Assembly: GCA_937858455.1 (NCBI GenBank)
Contig: CALLYN010000932.1
Span: 1-9,481, forward strand
Direction: 5' to 3'
Length of the DNA: 9,481 nucleotides
From: an uncultured Kouleothrix sp.
GTDB lineage: Bacteria > Chloroflexota > Chloroflexia > Chloroflexales > Roseiflexaceae
Part shown: positions 1 to 6,781 of the stretch, piece after piece
Layout: each line of letters opens with the position of its first letter
Position numbering within the stretch: the stretch's first letter is position 1
Notes under the pieces: model-generated
The model's input: only the letters and a program-made list of their open reading frames with translations
Told to the model about the DNA's origin: nothing
Database searches by the model: none
Program-made: the position numbers and the translations under genes

Positions 1-1093
1 CGTCGGGGTTCACGCCCTTGTGCGGGTCGCGGTTGAAGTATTTGCGCACGGCCTCTTGCACGGCGGGCATGCGCGTCTGGCCGCCCACCAGGATGACCTC
101 GTCGATGTCGTTCGGCCGCAGGCCGGCGTCGGCCAGCGCCTGGCGCACCGGCGCGATCGTGCGGTCGATCAGGTCGCCGGTGAGCTGCTCGAGCTTGGCG
201 CGGGTGATGTTGATGTTCAGGTGGCGCGGGCCGCTCGAGTCGGCGGTGATGAACGGCAGGTTCACCTCGGTCTGCAGCACCGACGAAAGCTCCATCTTGG
301 CTTTCTCGGCGGCCTCTTTCAGGCGCTGCAGCGCCGTGCGGTCGCCGCGCAGGTCGATCCCGGTCTCGCGCCGGAACTCGTCGGCCAGCCAGTCGATGAT
401 CCGCTGGTCGAAGTCGTCGCCGCCGAGGTGCGTGTCGCCATTGGTGGCCTTGACCTCGAACACGCCGTCGCCCAGCTCGAGGATCGAAATATCGAAGGTG
501 CCGCCGCCCAGGTCGTAGACGGCGATCGTCTCGTCTTTGCCCTGCTTGTCGAGGCCGTACGCCAGCGCCGAGGCGGTCGGCTCGTTGATGATCCGCAGCA
601 CTTCGAGCCCGGCGATCTTGCCGGCGTCTTTGGTGGCCTGGCGCTGGCTGTCGTTGAAGTAGGCCGGAACCGTGATCACCACCTGCGTCACCGTCTCGCC
701 CAGGTACGCCTCGGCGTCGGCCTTCAGCTTCTGCAGCACCATGGCCGAGACCTCTTGCGGCGAGTGGTCGCGCCCGCTCAGCAGCACGCGCACGTCGCCG
801 TTCGGCGCGCCGGCCAGCTTGTAGGGCACCAGGTCTTTGTCGCGCTGCACGAACGCGTCGCTCAGCTTGCGGCCCATGAAGCGCTTCACCGAGAAGATCG
901 TGTTTTCAGGGTTGGTGACGGCCTGGCGCTTCGCGACTTGGCCCACCAGGCGCTCGCCGGCTTTATTGACCGACACCACCGACGGGGTCAGGCGGTTGCC
1001 CTCGGCGTTCGAGATCACCACCGGCTCGCCACCCTCCATCACCGCCACGACCGAGTTGGTAGTGCCCAGGTCGATGCCGATTACTTTTGCCAT
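1..1093 (-). CDS. dnaK: Chaperone DnaK (Hsp70), N-terminal part, cut by window edge
   Basis: ATP-dependent cytosolic chaperone that binds unfolded peptides and works with DnaJ and GrpE. The first 364 codons are present and the frame stays open to the left edge, so the end of the ATPase domain and the substrate-binding domain lie outside. Visible nucleotide-binding motifs are [11 protein letters not shown] (residues 6-16), Lys70 at the catalytic lysine position, [10 protein letters not shown] (194-203), [12 protein letters not shown] (218-229) and VGGQTRMP (336-343). The segment around residues 74-92 ([18 protein letters not shown]) matches the first-quadrant insert that Firmicutes DnaK lacks. 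The ATG start is preceded by AGGAG with 6-nt spacing (complement of 1100-1104). It is the third gene of the hrcA-grpE-dnaK operon, 61 bp after grpE. No frameshift or missing key residue was seen. Confidence 0.98.
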   Translation of the reverse strand, partial: MAKVIGIDLGTTNSVVAVMEGGEPVVISNAEGNRLTPSVVSVNKAGERLVGQVAKRQAVTNPENTIFSVKRFMGRKLSDAFVQRDKDLVPYKLAGAPNGDVRVLLSGRDHSPQEVSAMVLQKLKADAEAYLGETVTQVVITVPAYFNDSQRQATKDAGKIAGLEVLRIINEPTASALAYGLDKQGKDETIAVYDLGGGTFDISILELGDGVFEVKATNGDTHLGGDDFDQRIIDWLADEFRRETGIDLRGDRTALQRLKEAAEKAKMELSSVLQTEVNLPFITADSSGPRHLNINITRAKLEQLTGDLIDRTIAPVRQALADAGLRPNDIDEVILVGGQTRMPAVQEAVRKYFNRDPHKGVNPD

Positions 1094-1108
1094 GCTCTGC
1101 TCCTAGAA

Positions 1109-1148
1109 AGAACCGCGAGCTAGCCTGAGGCTACCTGCTCTTGGTTCT
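1109..1148 (-). other. Imperfect stem-loop in the grpE-dnaK spacer
   Basis: The 61-bp spacer folds into one long interrupted hairpin. The outer arms are AGAACC (1109-1114) and GGTTCT (1143-1148), the middle arms are GAGC (1117-1120) and GCTC (1137-1140), and the inner arms are TAGCC and GGCTA around a TGA loop (1121-1133). No U-tract follows on the coding strand, so it does not look like a terminator. It ends just before the dnaK ribosome binding site. A role in mRNA processing, stability or differential expression of grpE and dnaK is inference only. Confidence 0.45.
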
Positions 1149-1154
1149 AGGTTC

Positions 1155-1709
1155 TTATTCCTGCCCAACCTTTACCATCGTCGGCCGCAGCACGCGCTCG
1201 CGCAGCATGTAGCCCTTTTGCAGCTCGCCCACGACTTTGCCGCCCTGGCCATCGCCGGCAGCCTCGTAGATCACCGCCTCGTGGAAGTTCGGGTCGAAGT
1301 CCTGGCCGAGCGCCTGGATCGCCGCGACGCCCTCGCTTTCCAGTACGGCCTGGAGCTTCTGCGGGATGAGCTTGAAGCCGCCGTACCAGGCCGACGCGGC
1401 CACCTCGGGGGTGACGCTGCCCATGGCGCGCTCGAGGTCGTCGAGCACCGGCAGCAGCTTGAGGATCAGGCCGGCGCTGGCGCCGCGGATCAAGTCGGCG
1501 CGCTCCTGGTCGGTGCGGCGCTTGAAGTTTTTATAGTCGGCTACGGCGCGCAGCCACTGGTCTTTATTCTCGGCCGATTCTTTTTCAAGCTGGGCGACGC
1601 GCGCTTTCAGCGCTTCGAGCTCGCCGGGCGCTGCGGCCGTATCGGCTACGCCCGCGTCGGGTTGGTTGGGCGTGGCGTTGTCGTTTTGAGTCATCTGCTC
1701 CTCTGTCAT
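1155..1709 (-). CDS. grpE: Nucleotide exchange factor GrpE
   Basis: GrpE is a dimeric cytosolic cochaperone that releases ADP from DnaK. The 184-residue product has a variable, polar N-terminus (1-30), a coiled-coil helix (about 31-75) holding LRAVADYKNFKRRTDQER, the segment LLPVLDDLERAM (85-96), and the C-terminal beta domain with FDPNFHEAV (138-146) and GYMLRERVLRPTMVKVG (166-182). These are family hallmarks and the length is normal. The start at 1709 is chosen because AGGTGAGAG precedes the ATG. An in-frame ATG at 1694, behind GAGGAG with only 3-nt spacing, is a real alternative and would shorten the protein by five residues. It lies between hrcA and dnaK on the same strand and is probably controlled by the upstream CIRCE. 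Confidence 0.97.
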   Translation of the reverse strand: MTEEQMTQNDNATPNQPDAGVADTAAAPGELEALKARVAQLEKESAENKDQWLRAVADYKNFKRRTDQERADLIRGASAGLILKLLPVLDDLERAMGSVTPEVAASAWYGGFKLIPQKLQAVLESEGVAAIQALGQDFDPNFHEAVIYEAAGDGQGGKVVGELQKGYMLRERVLRPTMVKVGQE

Positions 1710-1853
1710 CGCTCTCACCTTTATATACACAGGCCTTACGCGGTGGCGTTGTGCCGCAATGCGCTGCTGTACATGTTGCCAGCGCCGGTAAGGTAGGTGC
1801 CCTGCCGTGTGCGCCGGCACACAGCGAAACAATCACGGGCTGCTTGCGGCGGC
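1710..1853 (-). other. hrcA-grpE spacer with small dyad
   Basis: This 144-bp spacer has no coding potential I can support. It holds a perfect dyad GTGTGC-GCCG-GCACAC (1807-1822) just after the hrcA stop, and an AT-rich stretch ending in TTACGCGGTG (1721-1745) that recurs in modified form at 5185-5211. No convincing promoter or U-tract terminator was seen, so read-through from hrcA into grpE is expected. Confidence 0.4.
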
Positions 1854-2921
1854 TTAGGTACGGCTGGTCTCGCCGCCATACAGATCGCCGAGCAGGTCGC
1901 TCATCACCGTCGAGATATAGCGCACCGTCGAGATCGTGCGCGGGTAGGCCATGCGCGTCGGGCCGATCACGCCAAGCACGCCCACCACTTCGTCGGCGAT
2001 GCCGTAGCGCGAGAGCACCACGCTGTACTCGCGCATCTCGTCGCGGCTGTGCTCGCCGCCAATCACCACCTGCACGCCATTGCTGGCGAGCACGCGCGGG
2101 ATGAGCGAGCCGAGGCCCTTGCCGCCCTGCAGCATCTCGATCACCTGGCGCACGCGCGCCACCTGCGCAAACTCGGGCTGGTTCAGCATTTCGATCAGGC
2201 CATCGCTGTAGATCTGGTTGTTGAGCTGGTCTTCGAGCTGGCGCATGGCCTTGATCACCAGGTCGAGCACGTGCTGCTCGAAGTCGTCGAAAAGCGGTGT
2301 GGCGCTGGCCTGCTCGTGCTGCAGCAGATCCTCGATCCGGCCGCTCGGCGCGTCGTGGCAGCGCTCGTTGATCTTGCCGGCGCTGCGGCTCAGATCCTCC
2401 TGCGAGCGCGCGCTCTCGATCGTGAAGCTCTGCTGGCGAATGGTGCCGTCGTGCAGCACCAGCACCAGCAGCACCATGGCCTCGTGGATGGCGATCAGCT
2501 CGAGGTGCTTGTAGCGCGCCTGGTAGGCGCGCGGCGGCGTCACCACCGAGGCGTTCTGCGCCGTGCGCGCCAGCACCGCGCCCGCCAGCTGGATCCACTG
2601 GTCCAGCTCGGAGCGCACCTGGTAGAACTGGTGCCGGATGGTGCGCTGCTCGGTGGCCGAGAGCGGCGTGCGGTCCATCAGCGTTTCGACATAGTAGCGG
2701 TAGCCTGCGTCGGTGGGCACGCGCCCGGCCGAGGTATGCCAGTGTGTCAGCAGGCCAAGCTCCTCGAGCGCGGATAGCTCGTTGCGGATCGTCGCCGACG
2801 AGACGTTCAGGCCGTATTTGCGCACCAGTAGCTCCGAGGCTACCGGTGTCGAGGTTTCGATAAACTCTTGAATCACCAGCTTGAGGATCAGCTGGCGACG
2901 CTCATTCATCTCGCCTGCCAT
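1854..2921 (-). CDS. hrcA: Heat-inducible transcription repressor HrcA
   Basis: HrcA dimers bind CIRCE and repress class I heat-shock genes; in characterised systems its activity depends on GroEL. The 355-residue product starts with a winged-helix domain (about 5-75) containing [12 protein letters not shown], the recognition segment [18 protein letters not shown] (41-58) and the hallmark [17 protein letters not shown] (62-78). The middle region fits the GAF-like and dimerisation domains, and the C-terminus carries [19 protein letters not shown]. Length is normal. The start at 2921 is chosen over a GTG at 2954 because [10 protein letters not shown] matches the usual HrcA N-terminus and an AGGGA-like site precedes it. 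An ATG at 2909 is also possible. It is first in the operon, directly downstream of a CIRCE element, so autorepression is expected. Nothing looks broken. Confidence 0.97.
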   Translation of the reverse strand: MAGEMNERRQLILKLVIQEFIETSTPVASELLVRKYGLNVSSATIRNELSALEELGLLTHWHTSAGRVPTDAGYRYYVETLMDRTPLSATEQRTIRHQFYQVRSELDQWIQLAGAVLARTAQNASVVTPPRAYQARYKHLELIAIHEAMVLLVLVLHDGTIRQQSFTIESARSQEDLSRSAGKINERCHDAPSGRIEDLLQHEQASATPLFDDFEQHVLDLVIKAMRQLEDQLNNQIYSDGLIEMLNQPEFAQVARVRQVIEMLQGGKGLGSLIPRVLASNGVQVVIGGEHSRDEMREYSVVLSRYGIADEVVGVLGVIGPTRMAYPRTISTVRYISTVMSDLLGDLYGGETSRT

Positions 2922-2957
2922 CGCCGTTTCCCTGCGTTGCGTTCGATATTGCACAAT

Positions 2958-2984
2958 CTAGCACTCAAGACCCTTAAGTGCTAA
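2958..2984 (-). promoter_or_regulatory. CIRCE operator (HrcA binding site)
   Basis: CTAGCACTC, a 9-bp spacer and AAGTGCTAA match the CIRCE consensus TTAGCACTC-N9-GAGTGCTAA with one mismatch in each arm. Spacer length is exact. It lies 36 bp upstream of the hrcA start and downstream of the predicted promoter, so it would sit in the 5' untranslated region, as at several known CIRCE sites. The location before hrcA makes its identity very likely. Confidence 0.95.
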
Positions 2985-3003
2985 GGCACGAGCCTAAATG
3001 ATT

Positions 3004-3023
3004 GGCGTGCTCATATGCACGCC
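3004..3023 (-). repeat. Perfect 7-bp dyad between promoter and CIRCE
   Basis: GGCGTGC-TCATAT-GCACGCC is a perfect inverted repeat with a 6-nt loop. It begins about 5 nt after the predicted hrcA transcription start. It could be a second operator or a 5' mRNA hairpin; the sequence does not match CIRCE. Confidence 0.5.
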
Positions 3024-3034
3024 TACCAGGCAGT

Positions 3035-3063
3035 ATTTTACCATAGATTACGTGTATCTTCAA
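3035..3063 (-). promoter_or_regulatory. Predicted sigma70-type promoter of hrcA-grpE-dnaK
   Basis: On the minus strand TTGAAG (3063-3058) and TAAAAT (3040-3035) are separated by exactly 17 bp. They match the TTGACA and TATAAT consensus at 4 and 5 of 6 positions. The predicted start near 3028 gives a leader of about 107 nt that contains the dyad and CIRCE. This is a vegetative-type promoter, consistent with repressor-controlled heat shock. Confidence 0.7.
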
Positions 3064-3191
3064 CGCTGTTTTTGCGCGCCGCGAGCGCAGCCGGCCTGCC
3101 TCCGCCGCCCCGCAGCGTGCTTCCGCCTCGGCGCGCATAGCGCGCGCCGGACGTGGACGGCGCCCTGAGAAGTCACCACTACGACGCGAAG

Positions 3192-3216
3192 ACACTACGA
3201 TCGTGTATTGTAGTGT
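3192..3216. repeat. 25-bp operator-like inverted repeat
   Basis: The 10-bp arms ACACTACGAT and ATTGTAGTGT pair with one mismatch around a 5-bp centre (CGTGT). The half-site CACTACGA also occurs 16 bp upstream as a direct repeat (3177-3184 and 3193-3200). The form suggests a dimeric transcription factor site, but I cannot assign it to a regulator family. Confidence 0.4.
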
Positions 3217-3332
3217 TGGTGCTTGCTCAGCGCAGTACCGCTTGGTGGCTTGGCGCCTTGGCGATACACAGGCTTCTCGGGCAGCCTGCTCAGCGCGCAT
3301 ACGCGCTCTATCCATACTTCGGCCCGGCGCGG

Positions 3333-3338
3333 TATAAT
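3333..3338 (+). promoter_or_regulatory. Predicted -10 box of the exporter operon
   Basis: A perfect TATAAT lies 48 bp before the adaptor start codon, giving a leader of about 42 nt. No hexamer resembling TTGACA is found 15-19 bp upstream, and no TGn extension is present. If real, this promoter may need an activator. Confidence 0.5.
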
Positions 3339-3386
3339 GGGTGCGGATCTCTGCCGGCACCCGCAGCCTATGTGAAGAAGGATGTC

Positions 3387-5153
3387 ATGGCCATTCGAAT
3401 GCCTCCCCGCCTTGTGGGCGGGCTGTTGCTCGCCGCGCTGGCGCTGGCTGCCTGCGGCGGCACCACTACAACCACCACCAGCACCGCCAAGGTGCGACGC
3501 GGCAACCTGACGCAGAGCGTCAGCGGCAGCGGGCAGGTCAAGCCTACGCAAGATATCAACCTGAACTTCGGCACCGCCGGCACGATCGCCCAGGTGCAGG
3601 CGCGCGAGGGCCAGCGTGTGAAGCAGGGCGACCGGCTGGCGCTGCTCGAGACGAGCGATCTCGATCAGCAGGTGCTGCAGGCCGAGGCGAACCTCAAGAG
3701 CGCCCAGGCCGCGCTCACCACGCTCAAGGCCGGCGCGAAGGATACCGACCTGCGCACCGCCGAGGCGCAGCTCGCCGCCGCCCAGACGCAGCTGAACCAG
3801 GCGCTCAAGGGCAACGCGCGCGCCAGCGATGTCGCTAGCGCCCAGGCGCAGCTTGCCGCCGCCCAGGCCGACTTTGACGCGATCAAGAATCCTACCGCCG
3901 CCGACCTCAGCGCGGCCCAGCTGCGCGTGACGCAGGCCCAGGCGAACCTGCAGATCACCCGCGACGGCGACTCGGCCGCCAAAACCCGCGCCGATGCCGA
4001 TCTCAGCCGCTCGGCCGCCGCGCTGACCCAGGCGCAGTCGCGCTACTCTACCGCGCTGCAGAACTGGCAGTATGTGCAGGAAACCGGCAACGACCCGCTG
4101 AACCCGACCAAGACCACCGCGCAGGGCAAGGCGGTGGCCAACACGGTGAACGACGCCCAGCGCCAGCAGTACTACGACGCATTTGTGCAGGCCGAGGCCG
4201 CGATGCACAGCGCCGAAGACGCGCTGCAGCAGTCGCAGGTGGCCTTCGATAACGCGCGCCAGAAAGAGGCCGCCGATGTGCCGCTGGCCGAGGCGCAGCT
4301 TGCCGACGCGCAGCGCCAGCTCGACGCGCTGGCGCACCCTACGCCGCAGAAGCTCGCCGCCGCCGAGGCCAAGCTCGCCCAGGCGCGCGCGCAGCTCAAC
4401 CAGCTGCTGGGCGGCACCAAGAACGACGCGGCGATTGCCCAGGCGACTGTGGCACAGCGCCAGGCCGCGCTCGACGCGCTGAAGGCCCCGCCGACCGAGC
4501 GCGACCTGGCGCAGGCCGACGCGAACGTGGCCCAGGCCGCCGCCAGCCTGGCCAAGGCCAAGCTCAGCCGCACGCACGCCGAGCTGATCGCGCCGTTCGG
4601 CGGGACGATTACAGCGGTGAATATCAAGGCCGGCGATACCGCCGGCGGCGCGTCGCAGACCGCCGCGATCGTGCTGGTGGACGACTCGGCCTTCCATGTC
4701 GATGTCAATATCAGCGAGGCCGACCTTGGCAAGCTCAAGGTTGGCCAGGACGCGCTGGTCGAGCTCGACGCGCTGCCCGATCAGCAGCTGCCCGGCACGC
4801 TCGACTATATCTCGCCGGCCGGCACGACCCAGCAGAACGTGACGACGTACCTCGCGCGGGTTACGCTCAAGCCCACCCAGCAGCCGCTGCGCGTCGGGCT
4901 GAGCGCGGCCGTGTCGATCATCACCAGCAAGCGCGAGAATGTGCTGCTGGTGCCGAGCGGCGCAGTGCGCGAGACCGATACCGGCCCGCAGGTGCAGGTG
5001 AAGCGCGGCAACGATACGCCGCTGGTGCCGATCAAGATTGGCCTGGTGGGCGACAGCGATACCGAGGTGCTGGAAGGGCTGCAGGAGGGCGATGATGTGG
5101 TGCTGCCGGCGGCACGGCCGCGCAACGGCGGCTTCGGCCCGCCAGGCGGCTAG
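3387..5153 (+). CDS. Lipoprotein membrane-fusion (adaptor) subunit of a MacA/HlyD-type ABC exporter
   Basis: Periplasmic-adaptor-type protein partnering the MacB-like permease encoded next. The 588-residue product has a signal peptide with lipobox LAAC (Cys23) and a Thr-rich linker (26-31). A beta-barrel/lipoyl half follows (about 34-92, with GTIAQVQAREGQRVKQGD). An unusually long Ala/Gln-rich helical hairpin runs from about 93 to 395. Then come the second lipoyl half (AELIAPFGGTITAVNIKAGD, 398-417), a beta-barrel (about 430-515) and a C-terminal membrane-proximal domain ending in FGPPGG. Six Pro/Gly/Asn/Lys-rich breaks divide the hairpin into about 26-residue units. MacA is much shorter (about 370 residues). 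The start at 3387 has AAGGA 4 nt upstream and begins the signal peptide; an upstream in-frame ATG at 3153 would bury it. Likely substrates cannot be read from the sequence. YknX-like or MacA-like placement is inferred from the gene context. Confidence 0.9.
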   Translation: MAIRMPPRLVGGLLLAALALAACGGTTTTTTSTAKVRRGNLTQSVSGSGQVKPTQDINLNFGTAGTIAQVQAREGQRVKQGDRLALLETSDLDQQVLQAEANLKSAQAALTTLKAGAKDTDLRTAEAQLAAAQTQLNQALKGNARASDVASAQAQLAAAQADFDAIKNPTAADLSAAQLRVTQAQANLQITRDGDSAAKTRADADLSRSAAALTQAQSRYSTALQNWQYVQETGNDPLNPTKTTAQGKAVANTVNDAQRQQYYDAFVQAEAAMHSAEDALQQSQVAFDNARQKEAADVPLAEAQLADAQRQLDALAHPTPQKLAAAEAKLAQARAQLNQLLGGTKNDAAIAQATVAQRQAALDALKAPPTERDLAQADANVAQAAASLAKAKLSRTHAELIAPFGGTITAVNIKAGDTAGGASQTAAIVLVDDSAFHVDVNISEADLGKLKVGQDALVELDALPDQQLPGTLDYISPAGTTQQNVTTYLARVTLKPTQQPLRVGLSAAVSIITSKRENVLLVPSGAVRETDTGPQVQVKRGNDTPLVPIKIGLVGDSDTEVLEGLQEGDDVVLPAARPRNGGFGPPGG

Positions 5154-5184
5154 CGCGATTGTCATTCGCTCTTCGCTGGATCAC

Positions 5185-5211
5185 TTATATATTTACACGA
5201 GTTACGCGGTG
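5185..5211. repeat. AT-rich motif ending in TTACGCGGTG, shared with 1721-1745
   Basis: TTATATA...ACAC...TTACGCGGTG occurs here and, with different internal spacing, in the hrcA-grpE spacer. The last 10 bases are identical. Both copies lie in intergenic DNA. It could be a dispersed intergenic element or chance. Confidence 0.3.
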
Positions 5212-5229
5212 TCCTCTCGCGAGGGAGGC

Positions 5230-5251
5230 TTGGAGGGCGCAAGCCCTCCAA
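5230..5251 (+). repeat. Hairpin 1 of the adaptor-permease spacer
   Basis: A perfect 9-bp stem TTGGAGGGC/GCCCTCCAA is closed by a GCAA (GNRA-type) tetraloop. Seven T residues follow only after an 8-nt gap (5260-5266), so it is at best a weak intrinsic terminator after the adaptor gene. Confidence 0.65.
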
Positions 5252-5261
5252 AATCACTCTT

Positions 5262-5305
5262 TTTTTGGCTATCGCGGCCAGCGCCGTGGCCGCGATAGCC
5301 AAAAA
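5262..5305. repeat. Hairpin 2: perfect 19-bp inverted repeat
   Basis: The 19-bp arms TTTTTGGCTATCGCGGCCA and TGGCCGCGATAGCCAAAAA are exact complements around a 6-nt loop. T residues precede and A residues follow the stem on both strands, the reverse of a Rho-independent terminator, so a terminator role is unlikely unless the T-run belongs to hairpin 1. Confidence 0.8.
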
Positions 5306-5311
5306 GGAAGT

Positions 5312-5337
5312 TTCGGGGGCGGCAAAGCCGCCCCGAA
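5312..5337. repeat. Hairpin 3: GC-rich inverted repeat
   Basis: TTCGGGGGCGGC, an AAA loop and GCCGCCCCGAA pair over 11 bp with a single bulged G. It is the third of four hairpins in tandem and resembles REP-type intergenic palindromes in form; family membership cannot be judged here. Confidence 0.65.
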
Positions 5338-5361
5338 CCCCCACCACTGCGTAAGTCCTAA

Positions 5362-5406
5362 GCTTGTGTTGCACTGCGTGGCTTCGCCAGGCGGTGCAAC
5401 ACAAGC
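5362..5406. repeat. Hairpin 4: 21-bp imperfect inverted repeat before the permease gene
   Basis: The 21-nt arms (5362-5382 and 5386-5406) pair with two mismatches around a TTC loop; the outer 13 bp (GCTTGTGTTGCAC) are exact. It ends 9 nt before the permease ribosome binding site, so in mRNA it would form a strong structure directly upstream of that site. Confidence 0.7.
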
Positions 5407-5425
5407 AAAGTATTCGGGAGACGAC

Positions 5426-6736
5426 ATGGCACGAATTGGGGAGCTTCCCGCCGAGCCGGCGCGCGCCGGCCTGCGGCTGAATATCGCGGGCGGGCTATGG
5501 GAAAGCCTGCGCATCGCGCTCACCAGCCTGCGCGCCAACAAGCTGCGCACTATTCTGACGATGCTCGGCATTATTATTGGCGTGGCGTCGGTGGTGGCGC
5601 TCATGGCCATCGGCAATGGCGCCCAGGCCGCGATCACCAGCCAGATCTCGAGCATCGGCAGCAATATTCTGACGATTTTCCCCGGCCAGCGCGGGCGCGG
5701 CCCTGGGCCGGGCGGCGCGAATGGCCCGACGCAGAACCTGACGCTCGCCGACGCCGAGGCGCTGCTTAAGCCCGGCGCGGTGCCGAGCCTCGCGGCGGTT
5801 GCGCCGTCGTTTCAGGGCGGCGCGCAGGTTGTCGCCGGCTCAAATAACCTTCAGGCCAACGTGGTGGGCGTGACGCCCAGCTACGCCACGGTGCGCAACC
5901 TGGTGCTGTCGCGCGGCGACTTCATCACCGAGGTGCAGATGCGCGGCCAGCGCTCGGTGGCGGTGCTCGGCAGCAATGTCGCCAGCGATCTGTTCGGCCT
6001 CGCCAGCCCGGTCGGGCGCAGCGTGCGCATCCAGGGCCAGACGTTCCAGGTGATCGGGGTGCTCGAGGCCAAGGGCGGCGGCGGCTTCGGCTCGATCGAC
6101 GACCAGCTGTTCGTGCCGCTCAGCGTGGCCCAGCGGAAGCTGTTCGGCGCGCGCAACCTCGACACCGCCAGCCCGCGCATCTCGAGCATTAGCATCCAGG
6201 TGGCCAACGCCGACCAGATGACCGCCGCGTCGGACGAGATCTCGGCGATCTTACGGCAGCGCCACCGCCTCAAGGCCGACGGCAGCGAGGACGATTTTTC
6301 GGTGTTCAACCAGGCCGATGTGCTCTCGTCGCTCAACCAGATCACCTCGGTGCTGACGGCATTCCTCGGCGCGATCGCCGGGATCTCGCTGCTGGTAGGC
6401 GGCATCGGCGTGATGAATATCATGCTGGTGAGCGTCACCGAGCGCACCAAAGAGATCGGCCTGCGCAAGGCGGTGGGCGCGCGCCGCCGCGATATTCTGC
6501 AGCAGTTCCTGATCGAGGCGCTGACGGTGAGCTTGCTGGGCGGGATCGTCGGGCTGCTGCTGGGCGCGCTGATCTCGTTTATCGTGAAGCTCACCGGCCT
6601 GATCACGCCGGTGGTGACGCCCGGCGCGATGCTGCTGGCGCTGGGCTTTTCCATGGCCATCGGGCTGTTCTTCGGCATTTACCCGGCCCGCCGCGCGGCG
6701 CGGCTTCGGCCGATCGAGGCCCTGCGCTACGAGTGA
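5426..6736 (+). CDS. MacB/FtsX-type ABC transporter permease
   Basis: Membrane subunit of the exporter. The 436-residue product has a short cytoplasmic N-terminus, TM1 (about 43-64, TILTMLGIIIGVASVVALMA), a large extracytoplasmic MacB-type domain (about 65-305) with a Gly/Pro-rich insert near 87-100, and three C-terminal helices (about 308-336, 363-387 and 398-420). The FtsX-type hallmark EIGLRKAVGARRRDILQQF (343-361) and the ending YPARRAARLRPIEALRYE are clear. It lacks the fused N-terminal ATPase of E. coli MacB; the ATPase is a separate gene downstream. The ATG at 5426 is chosen because GGGAG lies 5 nt upstream; the open frame extends further left only through the hairpin cluster. This four-helix mechanotransmission fold is known from MacB and LolCDE-type systems; the substrate is unknown. 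Confidence 0.95.
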   Translation: MARIGELPAEPARAGLRLNIAGGLWESLRIALTSLRANKLRTILTMLGIIIGVASVVALMAIGNGAQAAITSQISSIGSNILTIFPGQRGRGPGPGGANGPTQNLTLADAEALLKPGAVPSLAAVAPSFQGGAQVVAGSNNLQANVVGVTPSYATVRNLVLSRGDFITEVQMRGQRSVAVLGSNVASDLFGLASPVGRSVRIQGQTFQVIGVLEAKGGGGFGSIDDQLFVPLSVAQRKLFGARNLDTASPRISSISIQVANADQMTAASDEISAILRQRHRLKADGSEDDFSVFNQADVLSSLNQITSVLTAFLGAIAGISLLVGGIGVMNIMLVSVTERTKEIGLRKAVGARRRDILQQFLIEALTVSLLGGIVGLLLGALISFIVKLTGLITPVVTPGAMLLALGFSMAIGLFFGIYPARRAARLRPIEALRYE

Positions 6737-6742
6737 TCGGCG

Positions 6743-6751
6743 TGCTATACT
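6743..6751 (+). promoter_or_regulatory. Candidate internal extended -10 promoter
   Basis: TGCTATACT fits the extended -10 form TGnTATAAT with one mismatch. It lies 6 bp after the permease stop codon. A start near 6758 would place the structured stretch at 6782-6859 within the leader of the miniprotein and ATPase genes. No good -35 box is seen. Confidence 0.35.
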
Positions 6752-6781
6752 TACAGGCCCCTGTGTAACATGCAGGAGCAA

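Larger units (their letters stand above)
3064..3386. other. Divergent intergenic region with inverted repeats
   Basis: These 323 bp separate the heat-shock promoter from the exporter operon and hold no gene I can support. Besides the 25-bp dyad listed separately, they contain a perfect 8-bp inverted repeat CGGCGCGC-ATAGC-GCGCGCCG (3129-3149) and AGCGCG-CATA-CGCGCT (3292-3307). The last is centred about 45 bp upstream of the predicted adaptor-gene transcription start, a position typical of activator sites. Confidence 0.5.

Noticed and set aside
20..1123. A 367-codon open frame on the plus strand over the dnaK region.
   Set aside because: The minus-strand frame encodes unmistakable DnaK; the plus-strand frame is its shadow and has no recognisable domain.
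3192..3216. A BlaI/CopY-type operator.
   Set aside because: The TACAnnTGTA core is absent; only GTAGTG-like half-sites 18 bp apart are present.
2974..3360. A 128-codon minus-strand frame upstream of hrcA.
   Set aside because: It runs through the hrcA promoter and ends inside CIRCE, has Arg/Ala-rich random composition and no ribosome binding site; treated as non-coding.
3195..5165. A 656-codon open frame on the minus strand, opposite the adaptor gene.
   Set aside because: It is low-complexity Arg/Leu/Gly-rich translation, antisense to a gene with signal peptide, lipoyl and hairpin features. GC-rich, Ala/Gln-repetitive codons leave the opposite frame open by chance.
5262..5305. A Rho-independent terminator at the perfect 19-bp palindrome.
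   Set aside because: The T-run precedes and the A-run follows the stem on both strands, so neither transcript would end in a U-tract.
5230..5406. A CRISPR array.
   Set aside because: The elements are palindromes of different sequence, not regularly spaced copies of one direct repeat, and no cas gene is nearby.
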